Assembly: GCA_025517485.1 (NCBI GenBank)
Contig: JAOPKB010000027.1
Location: 1-32,060, forward strand
Direction: 5' to 3'
From: Natronoglomus mannanivorans
GTDB taxonomy: Archaea > Halobacteriota > Halobacteria > Halobacteriales > Natrialbaceae
DNA length: 32,060 nt
The notes under the pieces were generated by a model that did no database searches, was not told where the DNA came from, and was given only the letters and a program-made list of their open reading frames with translations. Shown in pieces: positions 7,916 through 16,410 of the stretch. The position numbers were made by a program, and so were the translations under genes. Every line of letters begins with the position of its first letter. The stretch's first letter is position 1.

Positions 7916-8932
7916 TCACTCGAGCCGAGCCGACACACTGTCCTGAAACGACGCTGTCCCCTCCCGCCAGGCGTCGATCAGCGCGTCGTCGGTCGTGCTA
8001 TCCCACGCGTCGATCTCGCCGTGTTCCTCGAGCCACTCGACGGTGCGGCGAGTTCCTTCTTCGAAGGAGATCGTGTACTCGAAGTCGAGGTCGCGTCGGG
8101 CCTTCGAATTGTCGAAGACGGTGCTGTACTGGAAGTGGTCGACGAGCATGTCCGTTCGGTCGGGAACCGCGTCGACCAGCTGGTCGGTCGGGATGTGGAC
8201 GAGGTCGGGGTCGGGGGCCTCGAGCGCGTTCGCGACCTGCTGGTGGTACTGGTTCCAGCTGATGACCTCCTCGCTGGTGACGTGATAGGCCTCGCCGTAG
8301 GCGGTCTCGTTGCCGACTGCGGCGACGAACGCGCGGGCGACGTCGTCGCGGTGGCACGGCCCCCAGAGTGAGGAGCCGTCGCCGTGGACGACGATCGGCT
8401 TTCCCTCGCGAATTCGATCGATGTAGTAGGTGTCGGACCCCAGCGAGTGGAGGACGGTGCCGCCCTCGCCGTAGGTGCTCCACGGACGGACGATCGTCGA
8501 CGCGAACGCGTCGCCGTGGGCCTCGCGAAAGACGTCCTCGGCGGCCGCCTTGTTCGCACCGTACTCGCTGACTGCTGGTTCGCGCGGAGCGTCCTCGGTG
8601 ATCGGGTTGGTCGCGGGCGGTCGATGATAGACGTCGACCGTCGAACAGAACACGTACTGTTCGATCTCACCTGCAAACGCTTCGACGGCACGTTCGGCCT
8701 GTTCGGGGGTGAAACAGACCATATCGATTACGCAATCGATCTCGAGGTCTTCGACTTGCTCGCGGAACGTCTCGTAGTCGTTGCGGTCTCCGTAGACGAA
8801 CGACACGTCGTCGGGAACGCGAGCATCCGTCTCGCCGCGGGTGAAACAGGTCACCTCGTGATCAGCGTCGACGAGCTGTCGCGTAATTCCGGTACTGATG
8901 AGTCCCGTCCCACCGATGAGAAGCACGTGCAT
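7916..8932 (-). CDS. NAD-dependent epimerase/dehydratase family protein
   Basis: This 338-residue extended short-chain dehydrogenase has the nucleotide-binding loop in MHVLLIGGTGLISTG at the N-terminus. The catalytic Tyr-x3-Lys is in EYGANKAAAE, with a serine in FCSTVDVY. Such enzymes act on nucleotide sugars or related substrates in the cytoplasm. The start at 8932 is fixed by a TATA box 26 nt upstream and by the fold, which begins directly with beta-1. It is monocistronic. Family members near it in sequence include sugar epimerases and RNA-binding CSP41-like proteins, so the substrate cannot be named. Confidence 0.88.
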   Translation of the reverse strand: MHVLLIGGTGLISTGITRQLVDADHEVTCFTRGETDARVPDDVSFVYGDRNDYETFREQVEDLEIDCVIDMVCFTPEQAERAVEAFAGEIEQYVFCSTVDVYHRPPATNPITEDAPREPAVSEYGANKAAAEDVFREAHGDAFASTIVRPWSTYGEGGTVLHSLGSDTYYIDRIREGKPIVVHGDGSSLWGPCHRDDVARAFVAAVGNETAYGEAYHVTSEEVISWNQYHQQVANALEAPDPDLVHIPTDQLVDAVPDRTDMLVDHFQYSTVFDNSKARRDLDFEYTISFEEGTRRTVEWLEEHGEIDAWDSTTDDALIDAWREGTASFQDSVSARLE

Positions 8933-8952
8933 GGGAATCGGTCGGCCGCTCC

Positions 8953-8961
8953 CATCATAAA
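8953..8961 (-). promoter_or_regulatory. TATA box of the epimerase gene
   Basis: Minus-strand TTTATGATG is centred about 25 nt before the ATG at 8932 and predicts a leaderless transcript. A second strongly AT-rich stretch (9027-9076) lies further upstream; it contains no gene. Confidence 0.55.
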
Positions 8962-9082
8962 CCATCTGCCTCGAGTGTGGCCGCTCTGTGAGCGGCTATG
9001 ATCTGACCAGAGCGACCGTTGACCACCAAATATTATATAATACAAACACATCTATAGAACTATCAGATATATTATTACAAAC

Positions 9083-9340
9083 CTACCGGTCGGCTGCTAC
9101 CGTGAGCACGGAGCGCTCCGAGGGAAGGGATATCCGATCAACCGGCCCCTGTCCGTCGACGTACGGGGGTTCGTGGCGTGAGAGCGAGATCGGGGGACGA
9201 TTCGTTCGGTGTGTGAATTCCTTGTCGACGAAAATCCAGAAATCCTGTTGAGAGGCCTGTTCCGGTAGGATTTGGTTTTTCGAGCGAACGGTTTCGATGT
9301 GATCGAAATCGGTCCATCGGCCGTCCCTGGCGAACACCAT
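9083..9340 (-). CDS. Uncharacterised 85-residue protein
   Basis: The frame begins MVFARDGRWTDFDHIETV and shows moderate G/C bias at third positions. A well-formed TATA box is centred 26-27 nt before the ATG, as for other leaderless genes here. The middle (QQDFWIFVDKEFTHR) looks like folded protein; the last 35 residues are less convincing. No family is recognised, and it may be a short relic of a longer gene. It is divergent from rdfA across about 290 bp. Confidence 0.4.
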   Translation of the reverse strand: MVFARDGRWTDFDHIETVRSKNQILPEQASQQDFWIFVDKEFTHRTNRPPISLSRHEPPYVDGQGPVDRISLPSERSVLTVAADR

Positions 9341-9361
9341 CGGCCTAATTACCAGTGTAAT

Positions 9362-9370
9362 GCTATATAC
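9362..9370 (-). promoter_or_regulatory. TATA box of the 85-residue gene
   Basis: Minus-strand GTATATAGC is centred 26-27 nt before the ATG at 9340. It is flanked by TGTAAT (9356-9361), a hexamer that recurs in the rdfA upstream region. Confidence 0.5.
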
Positions 9371-9456
9371 TGGAATAGTATGTGTGCGATCAAAAACCAG
9401 TCATTCGACAGGTCGGGCGAGGGTTTCGGACGTCGCGTCTGTATCCCGGCAAGACA

Positions 9457-9478
9457 ATTACAGTAGTACCATTGTAAT
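9457..9478. promoter_or_regulatory. ATTACA-N10-TGTAAT inverted repeat before rdfA
   Basis: The hexamers ATTACA (9457-9462) and TGTAAT (9473-9478) face each other across 10 bp in the region between the 85-residue gene and rdfA. Further TGTAAT copies lie at 9356-9361 and 9603-9608, the last at the expected TATA position of rdfA. It could be a dimeric regulator site; this is inference. Confidence 0.35.
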
Positions 9479-9630
9479 GGAGTTATCGTGCCGGATGAGA
9501 GACTCGGCGGTGTGTCGCCGTCGAGTGACTGTCGTCGGTCACGATCTGAACGCAATTTTGCAAACGGCCCGTGATACTGGGGGTGTTTCGTTGCGCAACA
9601 CTTGTAATAGTGGGATCTAAATACGTGTAT

Positions 9631-10239
9631 ATGAGTGTAGAAGATAGCCGTCGACAAACGAAGGTTGAGCGGGTCATCGATCGATACGAACTCGATGGAT
9701 TGGGTGACCGCCTCGAGGCAGAGTGGGTCGGCGACGGGACCGAACGGACGAGTCTTCGCGATCTCGCGACGGAGTTCAACATCGCCGTTCTTCGAGCCGC
9801 GTTACTCGACGTCGGCGAGTCGACGATCTCCTCGGACGTCGAGAGTACGTACCAGACGCTCACGGACGACGACGTTCCTCGCTCCGACGAAATCCGAAAA
9901 CGACGTGAACTCGAACGAGCGGGGGTCGACGTCGAGGACGTCCTCAGCGATTTCGTCACCCATCAGGCGATTCACACCTATCTCACGAACGTCCGCGAAG
10001 CCGAACTCACACAGGACGAGGGCGATCGCGTCGAGCGGAAAAAGGAGACGATCCAGCGATTGGCCAGTCGGACACAGGTCGTGACGGACTCGACGCTCGA
10101 CGAACTCGCACGTGCGGAGTTGCTCTCCGAGCGCAACTACGAGGTCTTCGTCAACGTCCGCGTTCTCTGTGAGGACTGCGGGGCCGACTATACGGTCGAC
10201 GAACTGATCACACAGGGCGGCTGTGACTGCGAGCAGTGA
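9631..10239 (+). CDS. rdfA: Rod-determining factor RdfA
   Basis: This 202-residue protein matches the haloarchaeal RdfA family, which in Haloferax volcanii is needed to form rod-shaped cells. It begins MSVEDSRRQTKVERVIDRY, has a helical body rich in Arg/Glu/Asp, and ends in a small metal-site-like segment, CEDCGADYTVDELITQGGCDC, with Cys-x2-Cys and Cys-x-Cys pairs. The ATG at 9631 is chosen because the family begins at this point; an in-frame ATG at 9571 would add an unlikely hydrophobic stub. An SMC-related gene follows at 152 bp with its own promoter. Family recognition is from memory of family sequence patterns. Confidence 0.82.
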   Translation: MSVEDSRRQTKVERVIDRYELDGLGDRLEAEWVGDGTERTSLRDLATEFNIAVLRAALLDVGESTISSDVESTYQTLTDDDVPRSDEIRKRRELERAGVDVEDVLSDFVTHQAIHTYLTNVREAELTQDEGDRVERKKETIQRLASRTQVVTDSTLDELARAELLSERNYEVFVNVRVLCEDCGADYTVDELITQGGCDCEQ

Positions 10240-10359
10240 CGACAGAGGCGAGACCGTGGTCGTGAGTGTGACTCGAGTGAGAACCCACGTGACAAGGACG
10301 TATTCGGGGGAGAGTACACTGACAGCGCCAAGAAGGGACGTTCGACTGCAGGTCACCAA

Positions 10360-10368
10360 TATTTATAG
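10360..10368 (+). promoter_or_regulatory. TATA box of the SMC-related gene
   Basis: TATTTATAG is centred 28 nt before the ATG at 10392. The gene is therefore probably transcribed on its own as well as, or instead of, from rdfA. Confidence 0.6.
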
Positions 10369-10391
10369 TCGGCGGGCTACATCGGAGATAT

Positions 10392-12344
10392 ATGTCCGTA
10401 GCAGAATCGATTGAGACAGCAGTCGAGATTACCGCCGAGAACATCGGCGGAATCGATCACACCGAGGTATCACTCGAGCCCGGTGTGAACGTGCTGACCG
10501 GTCGCAACGCCACCAACCGCACCTCGTTTCTTCAGGCGATCATGGCCGCCCTCGGCAGCGAAACGCCCTCTCTCAAGGGCGACGCCGACGAGGGCCACGT
10601 CGAACTCACCCTCGACGACGACCACTACACCCGCTACCTCGAGCGCCGAAACGGCCAGATCATCTACGACGGCGACCCCTACCTCGCCGACCCCGAACTC
10701 GCCGACCTCTTCGCGTTCCTCCTCGAGTCCAACGAGGCTCGCCGGGCCGTCAGCCGCGGCGACGACCTCCGCGAACTCATCATGCGTCCGATCGACACCG
10801 ACGAGATCCAACAGGAGATCCGCGCCCTCGAGGACGAAAAACGTGACTTAGATTCACGCCTCGAGCAACTCGACCAGCTCGAAGGCGAACTCCCCGACCT
10901 CGAGGAACGACGCGTCTCCATCGAGAGCGAGATCGAAGACGTCGAAGCCGAACTCGAAACCGTCCAAAACGAACTCGAAGAGCTCGACGCCGACGTCGAG
11001 GAGAGTCGCACCCGCAAGGACGAACTCGAACAGACCTTCTCCGACCTCCGGAGTGCCCGGCGCGAACTCGAGTCCATCGAGTACGACCTCGAGACCGAAC
11101 GCGAGAGCCGCGACGAACTCGAGCGCGAGCGCGAGCGCATCAGCGAGGAACGCGAGGAGTTCGACGACGAGGACACCGAGTCACCCGCCCGTCTCGAAGG
11201 ACGGGTCCAGGAACTGCGCGAGCGCAAACGCTCGCTGGACACTACGCTGAGCGAACTTCAGAGCGTCATCCGCTTCAACGAAGAACGCCTCGAAGAGGGT
11301 GGGCTGGACCTCGGGGACTCCTTCGGCACTGAAACCGACGCTGACGGCGACGTCACCGACCAACTCCTCGAGGACGGCAGCGAAATCGTCTGCTGGACCT
11401 GTGGCTCCGAAGTCGAACGCGACCGCATCGAATCCACCCTCGAGCGGTTGCAGTCACTCCACCAGGACAAACTCGGCGAGCGAAACGATCTCCAAGAGCA
11501 GATCGACGAACTCTCGACCCAGCAAAAGGAGATCCGCCAGCGCGAACAACAACGCGACCGCCTCGAGAACCGCCTCGAGAGCATCGACGACGAGATCGAC
11601 GCCCGTGAGGATCGTATCGCAGACCTCGAGACCACGTACGACGAGCAAGAAGAACGCGTCGAAGAACTCGAGGACGAGGCGGAGTCCTTCGAGAGCACCG
11701 ACTACAGCGAAGTCCTCGAAGCTCACCGCGACGCCAACGGCCTCGAGATCAAGATCGAACAGCTCGAGGACGAACACGAGGAGGTCGAAAACCGCATCGC
11801 GGAACTCGAGGGCACCGTCGACGAACGCGAGGAACTCGAGGCCCGCCGCGAGGAGATCGGCGACGAACTGACCGACCTCCGGACCCGGGTCGACCGCATC
11901 GAAAAGAACGCCCTCGACGCGTTCAACGACCACATGGAGTCCATCCTGGCTATCCTCGAGTACGCGAACATCGAGCGGATCTGGATCGAACGTCGTGAGA
12001 AAACAGTGCGAGAGGGCCGACGGAAGGTCGACCGGTCGGCGTTCGACCTCCACGTGGTTCGCTCGACTGACGAGGGAACGACCTACGAGGACACGATCGA
12101 ACACCTCTCGGAGAGCGAACGCGAAGTGACGGGGCTGGTGTTCGCGCTGGCCGGCTACCTAGTCCACGACGTCCACGACGTCGTCCCGTTCATGCTACTC
12201 GATTCGCTCGAGGCGATCGATTCGAACCGGATCGCGGAACTGGTCGAGTACTTCGAGCAGTACGTCGACTGTCTTGTCGTCGCGCTCCTCCCCGAAGACG
12301 CGGACGCGCTGGCCGAGTCCCACAACTACGTCACCGAAATCTGA
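10392..12344 (+). CDS. Archaea-specific SMC-related protein with zinc hook
   Basis: This 650-residue protein has SMC/Rad50 architecture. It has an N-terminal ATPase half with a P-loop-like GRNATNRTS (residues 37-45), a long Glu/Arg/Leu-rich coiled coil, a Rad50-style hook CWTC (Cys334, Cys337), a returning coiled coil, and a C-terminal half with a Walker-B-like FMLLDSLEAID (around 600-610). The Walker A lysine is replaced by arginine, and the usual acidic Asp-Glu of Walker B reads Asp-Ser, so ATP hydrolysis may be altered. No LSGG signature is obvious; HLSESEREV occupies that place. Pairing with rdfA suggests a role in cell-shape control or chromosome organisation, perhaps like Sph3 of Haloferax; that link is inference. 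Confidence 0.82.
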   Translation: MSVAESIETAVEITAENIGGIDHTEVSLEPGVNVLTGRNATNRTSFLQAIMAALGSETPSLKGDADEGHVELTLDDDHYTRYLERRNGQIIYDGDPYLADPELADLFAFLLESNEARRAVSRGDDLRELIMRPIDTDEIQQEIRALEDEKRDLDSRLEQLDQLEGELPDLEERRVSIESEIEDVEAELETVQNELEELDADVEESRTRKDELEQTFSDLRSARRELESIEYDLETERESRDELERERERISEEREEFDDEDTESPARLEGRVQELRERKRSLDTTLSELQSVIRFNEERLEEGGLDLGDSFGTETDADGDVTDQLLEDGSEIVCWTCGSEVERDRIESTLERLQSLHQDKLGERNDLQEQIDELSTQQKEIRQREQQRDRLENRLESIDDEIDAREDRIADLETTYDEQEERVEELEDEAESFESTDYSEVLEAHRDANGLEIKIEQLEDEHEEVENRIAELEGTVDEREELEARREEIGDELTDLRTRVDRIEKNALDAFNDHMESILAILEYANIERIWIERREKTVREGRRKVDRSAFDLHVVRSTDEGTTYEDTIEHLSESEREVTGLVFALAGYLVHDVHDVVPFMLLDSLEAIDSNRIAELVEYFEQYVDCLVVALLPEDADALAESHNYVTEI

Positions 12345-12627
12345 CTATTATTGGGAGCGTCGTTCGTCCCTCGACCCCGCGATTCGATCGCAACGACACG
12401 TCACTGACTACAGTACTATCTCGAATCGGAACGACGAACACTCTCTTCTGAACGGAGTTATCACCGACGTCTGGTTATTTCTCTGGAACGGATTCGTCTA
12501 TTCTGGATTACCACTCACTGAAAGACAGACAAAAACCTGATACGAAAGCAGCGTCAATCGAACGTCAGGTTGACGGTCTCGAATTAACGATACTGTCCGA
12601 TTTCTGAACGTCCCTCTGGACACAACA
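12345..12627. other. Non-coding gap before uspA
   Basis: About 280 bp with lower GC than the neighbours. I see no open frame with gene-like codon use, no RNA gene and no strong hairpin; only the promoter of the next gene at its right edge. Confidence 0.4.
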
Positions 12628-12638
12628 TTTATTTATAC
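12628..12638 (+). promoter_or_regulatory. TATA box of the UspA gene
   Basis: TTTATTTATAC is centred 26 nt before the ATG at 12659, predicting a leaderless transcript independent of the SMC-related gene. Confidence 0.65.
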
Positions 12639-12658
12639 TCGCGATGATGTGATCTATT

Positions 12659-13117
12659 ATGGAACGAGCACTCGTCGTCGTCGAATCGGCAGATCACGCT
12701 CGGTCGTTGATCAGTGAGGCCGGTGAACTGGCAGCCGGTGTCGGTGCCGACCTCAAACTGCTCACGCTGATGGATAAAGACGAGTACGAGAACGACCTCG
12801 AGACGATGGAGACGATCGCCAACGTCGAGGGAGTCTCGTACTCGTCCGAAGACATCAAAGAGAGTGGTCGCCAGTTCGCCCGCGACATCGCGAAAGAGGA
12901 ACTCGGCGACTATAACGTCGACTACGAGCCGATCTGTGAAATCGTCGAAAGTGGTGAGGAAGCCACCGCGGTCGTGACGGCAGCCGAACGTGAGAACTGT
13001 GATTACATCTTTATCGCCGGCCGGAAGCGATCACCGACTGGGAAGGCAATCTTTGGAGACACGACCCAGCGTGTCATTCTCGACTTCGATGGCATCGTCT
13101 CGGTCGTAACGCAGTAG
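12659..13117 (+). CDS. Universal stress protein UspA family
   Basis: A single UspA domain of 152 residues with the alternating alpha/beta pattern. It runs from the first strand (MERALVVVESADHARSL) to the C-terminal nucleotide-loop region IAGRKRSPTGKAIFGDTTQ. The Gly-rich loop approximates the ATP-binding G-x2-G-x9-G(S/T) pattern but the spacing is imperfect. It lies downstream of rdfA and the SMC-related gene on the same strand. As I recall, in Haloferax volcanii the neighbour in this position is the disk-determining gene ddfA; whether this UspA protein is its equivalent I cannot tell from sequence alone. It has its own promoter. Confidence 0.85.
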   Translation: MERALVVVESADHARSLISEAGELAAGVGADLKLLTLMDKDEYENDLETMETIANVEGVSYSSEDIKESGRQFARDIAKEELGDYNVDYEPICEIVESGEEATAVVTAAERENCDYIFIAGRKRSPTGKAIFGDTTQRVILDFDGIVSVVTQ

Positions 13118-14003
13118 ACGATTCACATCTCCCTCGAGCTTTCGTCTTCCGGTCACCGTGAGATACTGGTTTGCTCCATCTGACTTGGAGTGATGAACCG
13201 GTGTTCACTCGAGCAGAACGCTGTTCGTGAGCACTCTGGTGATCGATTCGGCATCACGACTGTATTCGATCCTGTACGCACTCTCGATATCACGTTTCGG
13301 TCGATTTGAACTGTCCATTCGTTTCCAATTCCAGGCTAAAATGATAGATATGTGGACCGAAACTGAGTGTATCCGAATTACAGACGTACGACTGTAACGA
13401 AAATCAGTACATCTCTCTCGAGTGCGGTCGTATCGAACCGAATTTTGAAGAAGGGGTGTGGGATAGTCACACCCACTCTTCCTACACAGAATCTATATTT
13501 GTAGTGCCAGTTAAAAGAATAGATTAGAGTTATAAAAATACTACGTATGATTGAAAACCGACTCTTATGAAAAAGCATCGAGAACGTGGAGAGCCGTCCA
13601 TCAGTTGTACTCGATCCAGATCTCGGGAAAACGGACTTCTCCTCGGATCGTATAGCCGAGAACGCATCTCTCCTCGAGCGACTCGTGTCGTTCTCGTACC
13701 CTCGTTATAGAATCACACGTCGGGATCTGATTCATCGTTGCTTCGATCAAATCTAGTTACGACTATCGTCAAAAGACGTCGTTTCGGGACCGAAATCTCG
13801 ATCAGTCTGGACGAGAGTGTCTTCTTCTCCCCTTACTTGCTCATATGCAACATAGCAGTAATATAGATACTAAACTCACAAAATTGATATTTCAGTAGTG
13901 CTTTCGCGTTCGTCTTCGGCGTTCAGTTATTCTGATCGTCTCTCGAGGGCCGCGTCGAGTCGGTCCCGTAACGGCCAAACGGTTCGCGCCCGTGTATCGA
14001 CGT
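13118..14003. other. Long non-coding, AT-rich gap
   Basis: Nearly 890 bp with GC well below the genome average. It holds a strong hairpin (13447-13481) and an AT-rich patch (13485-13560) with a TATA-like TATAAAAATAC near 13532. There is also one minus-strand frame of 44 codons (13735-13601; ends PEIWIEYN) that looks protein-like but lacks a clear promoter. I cannot support a gene here with confidence. The region may be a degenerated insertion or carry a small RNA. Confidence 0.4.
13447..13481. repeat. Strong inverted repeat (hairpin)
   Basis: Arms GAAGAAGGGGTGTG (13447-13460) and CACACCCACTCTTC (13468-13481) pair at 12 of 14 positions around a 7-nt loop. There is no T-tract after it on the plus strand. 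It may be an RNA structure or the relic of a mobile-element end. Confidence 0.6.
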
Positions 14004-14723
14004 ATGAAATTCGCGCCAGGTGGATGGCGGTACGCCATCCTCCCGTTGCTCGCCGCGCCGTTCGCGCTGGTCTACAGCGTTGCCGCGAGTCTGCTCGCTC
14101 TCGTCGTGGGTGCGTTCGTACTCCTGTTCTTCCGCGATCCAGAGCGCACACCCCCGCTCTCTGGGGTCGTCTCCCCAGCCGACGGCAAAGTCTCGGTCCT
14201 TCGCGAGGAGGGCGAGCAGGTCCGACTCGGCGTCTTCATGAACGTCTGGAACGTCCACGTAATTCGTGCACCCTTCGCGGGCGACGTGACCGCTGTCGAC
14301 CATTCCCCCGGTGCTCACCGCCCCGCCTTTTCGAAAGACTCCGATCGAAACGAGAAGGTCCACGTTCGGTTCGCGACGGACGGGCACGCGAACGAGGGTT
14401 GGGGAGCGAGTGAAGGGAGTGAGAAGAACGAGAATGGAAACGGAGACGAAACCGAAACCGACACCAACTCCCCAGAAGTCACACTCATCGCCGGTGCCTT
14501 CGCTCGACGCATCTTCCCGTACGTCGACGCCGGTGACCAACTCGAACGCGGCGAGCGACTCGGTCACATCGCGTTCGGAAGTCGCGTCGACGTCCTCTTT
14601 CCACCGGACGTCGACCGCGACGATATCGCCGTCTCGCTCGGCGAGCGTGTAACTGCAGGGGAGACGATCGTCCTCGAGTCCGGGACGGGAGACGAACTCG
14701 AGATCGAGGGGCTCGGAGAGTGA
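14004..14723 (+). CDS. pssD: Archaetidylserine decarboxylase (protein sorting system)
   Basis: This 239-residue member of the phosphatidylserine decarboxylase family converts archaetidylserine to archaetidylethanolamine at the membrane. In haloarchaea that supports archaeosortase ArtA-dependent lipid anchoring of surface proteins. N-terminal hydrophobic segments (about 10-45) anchor it. FFRDPERTPP, SPADGKVSV and FMNVWNVHVIRAPFAGDV are family signatures. Gly-Ser in IAFGSRVD is the self-cleavage site that creates the pyruvoyl group. The ATG at 14004 matches the family start; a GTG four codons upstream is in frame. A low-complexity acidic insert (about 133-156, rich in Glu/Asn/Thr) interrupts the middle. 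The partner synthase gene pssA is not adjacent. Confidence 0.88.
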   Translation: MKFAPGGWRYAILPLLAAPFALVYSVAASLLALVVGAFVLLFFRDPERTPPLSGVVSPADGKVSVLREEGEQVRLGVFMNVWNVHVIRAPFAGDVTAVDHSPGAHRPAFSKDSDRNEKVHVRFATDGHANEGWGASEGSEKNENGNGDETETDTNSPEVTLIAGAFARRIFPYVDAGDQLERGERLGHIAFGSRVDVLFPPDVDRDDIAVSLGERVTAGETIVLESGTGDELEIEGLGE

Positions 14724-15660
14724 TCGGTCTCCGGTGACAGCTGGTGTCTTCTGACGGTGCTCTCGAGGTAGTTCTCGGAGCCGACTGACGACGACCGACG
14801 GACCGGCGGGGAATCGAGCGCGAGAAACGCCACACGATTTTCCCGGACACGTCCCGCGTTTTCCACCGGAAAGACGGTGTGTCATCTCCCAATCGGCTGG
14901 CGGCGGACAGGCAGTCTCTCTCGGATTTGGTCTGCGGACAGGATCGAGGACGTCCGTACGCAGACCGAGAGCGGCCCACGGCTCGTGCCGTTCGCTCCGG
15001 GGCCCGCCCGGTTCACGCTGGCAGAGTTCGAACGGTCCGCTCGGTACCGGCGTGACAGGACTCCGTCTCGAGAGACAGGAACGGAGTGGTGTCGTTGTGC
15101 TGATTGGAACGCTCGCTGTGTGTTACGATACTGTGGTATCTAAACAATACTCTCTCCATCAACTGCCCGACTGATAGTCCAGGATTTGGAAAACGGTCAC
15201 CTCATCTCTCGACGGTGTGAAACGACGCTCCGATCAGTTTTTGGTCGACGTACTCGGATCGGCTGACCGATCAAATCGGGGGATAGAGCTCGGATAACTG
15301 TATTCGACGACGAGAAACATTGATCCGATAAGAGCGTCCGAATCGGTTAATTGACATGGGTATGAGAACGACTAGACCGGTGTCTCGTCGTTCGAAACCT
15401 CTCTTCGAGATGGGAATTCTTTCACCAGATATTGTGACATATGGTCAATACCGGTTACAACTACTCTTGACAGCAGTGTATCAACGGTAACCTGCGACAG
15501 TTTTGCCGTCCCCCGAGCGATCCGCGTTTTGATGGGTTAGGCGAGAGCGACGTTCTCGTAGACGTCGGCGAGTCCGGTACGATCTCGGTCAGCCGATGGA
15601 CTCTCCGGACACTATCACGACCGATACTCTCTCACCATGGATACTGTTAATATGAGTTAC
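14724..15660. other. Long non-coding gap before the DoxX gene
   Basis: About 940 bp without a convincing gene on either strand. Open frames here are Arg/Ser-rich and lack promoters. The only short structures noted are a 6-bp hairpin (GATCGG-CTGA-CCGATC, about 15257-15272) and an AT-rich patch near 15345-15460. It may contain promoter elements for the DoxX gene or decayed sequence. Confidence 0.4.
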
Positions 15661-15670
15661 TATTATATTG
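15661..15670 (+). promoter_or_regulatory. TATA box of the DoxX gene
   Basis: TATTATATTG is centred 26 nt before the ATG at 15691. It selects that start over an in-frame ATG at 15637, which would add 18 odd residues. Confidence 0.6.
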
Positions 15671-15690
15671 GGTGGTGCGTATGTGTCTAT

Positions 15691-16278
15691 ATGGCAACCC
15701 AGAGAAAACCGGCAGAACGAACGATAGATGCTGATCTATTCGGTACTAGCGTCCAGTTCGACTACTCCGAAACGTGGCTGGCGTACTCGATGCTCGGCTT
15801 GCGTCTCCTTCTGGCGTGGGTCTTCCTGCAGGCAGGATTGAGCAAACTTTCGGAGGGGGGCTGGACCAATCCCGGTGGGTGGAGCGCCGAGGGATTCCTC
15901 CTGGGCGGCGTTGCAGAGGCGAACCCGTTCTCCTCTCTGTTCGACTTCTTTGCTGATTTCCTCTGGCTCATCGAGCCGATGGTATTGTGGGGTCAGATAT
16001 TCATCGGACTGGCACTCCTGTTCGGCGTCGCGTTTCGGTTTGCGGCCGCGATGGGTGCGCTCCAGATGCTGCTGTTCTGGCTCGGTGCGTTCGAGGGCGG
16101 GCTCATGGCTGGGTTCCCGATTGCACACGGCTACGTCGTCGACTACACGCTGGTCTATGCGATCCTCCTGTTCGGCCTCGGCGCGTGGGGTGCAGGCCGA
16201 CTCCTTGGCGTCGACGCCATCCTCGAGCAATCCGATATCGTCCAGCAAAATCCGTGGCTCCGATATTTCCTCGGGTAG
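15691..16278 (+). CDS. DoxX family membrane protein
   Basis: This 195-residue integral membrane protein has four hydrophobic segments, starting with LAYSMLGLRLLLAWVFLQAG followed by SKLSEGGW, and later WGQIFIGLALLFGVAFRFAA, MGALQMLLFWLGAF and YTLVYAILLFGLGAWGAGRL. This fits the DoxX family of four-helix proteins linked to quinone or thiosulfate oxidation and redox stress. Partner DoxD/DoxA genes are absent, so the specific role is open. It is convergent with the next minus-strand gene. Confidence 0.85.
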   Translation: MATQRKPAERTIDADLFGTSVQFDYSETWLAYSMLGLRLLLAWVFLQAGLSKLSEGGWTNPGGWSAEGFLLGGVAEANPFSSLFDFFADFLWLIEPMVLWGQIFIGLALLFGVAFRFAAAMGALQMLLFWLGAFEGGLMAGFPIAHGYVVDYTLVYAILLFGLGAWGAGRLLGVDAILEQSDIVQQNPWLRYFLG

Positions 16279-16410
16279 GGGGAATTGGTCTCCCGTCGGG
16301 TGGTTCCGACGAACAACCAGCCGTTGGCCGAGTCGTCCGATCACGGCCGAACGACTCTCTGTGGACAGCCAGCGGTGCTCGAACTCGTGGCGACGTCTTT
16401 CTCGATATCC

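Noticed and set aside
15000..15060. AGTTCGAAC resembling a tRNA T-loop
   Set aside because: No matching acceptor, D or anticodon stems can be built around it.
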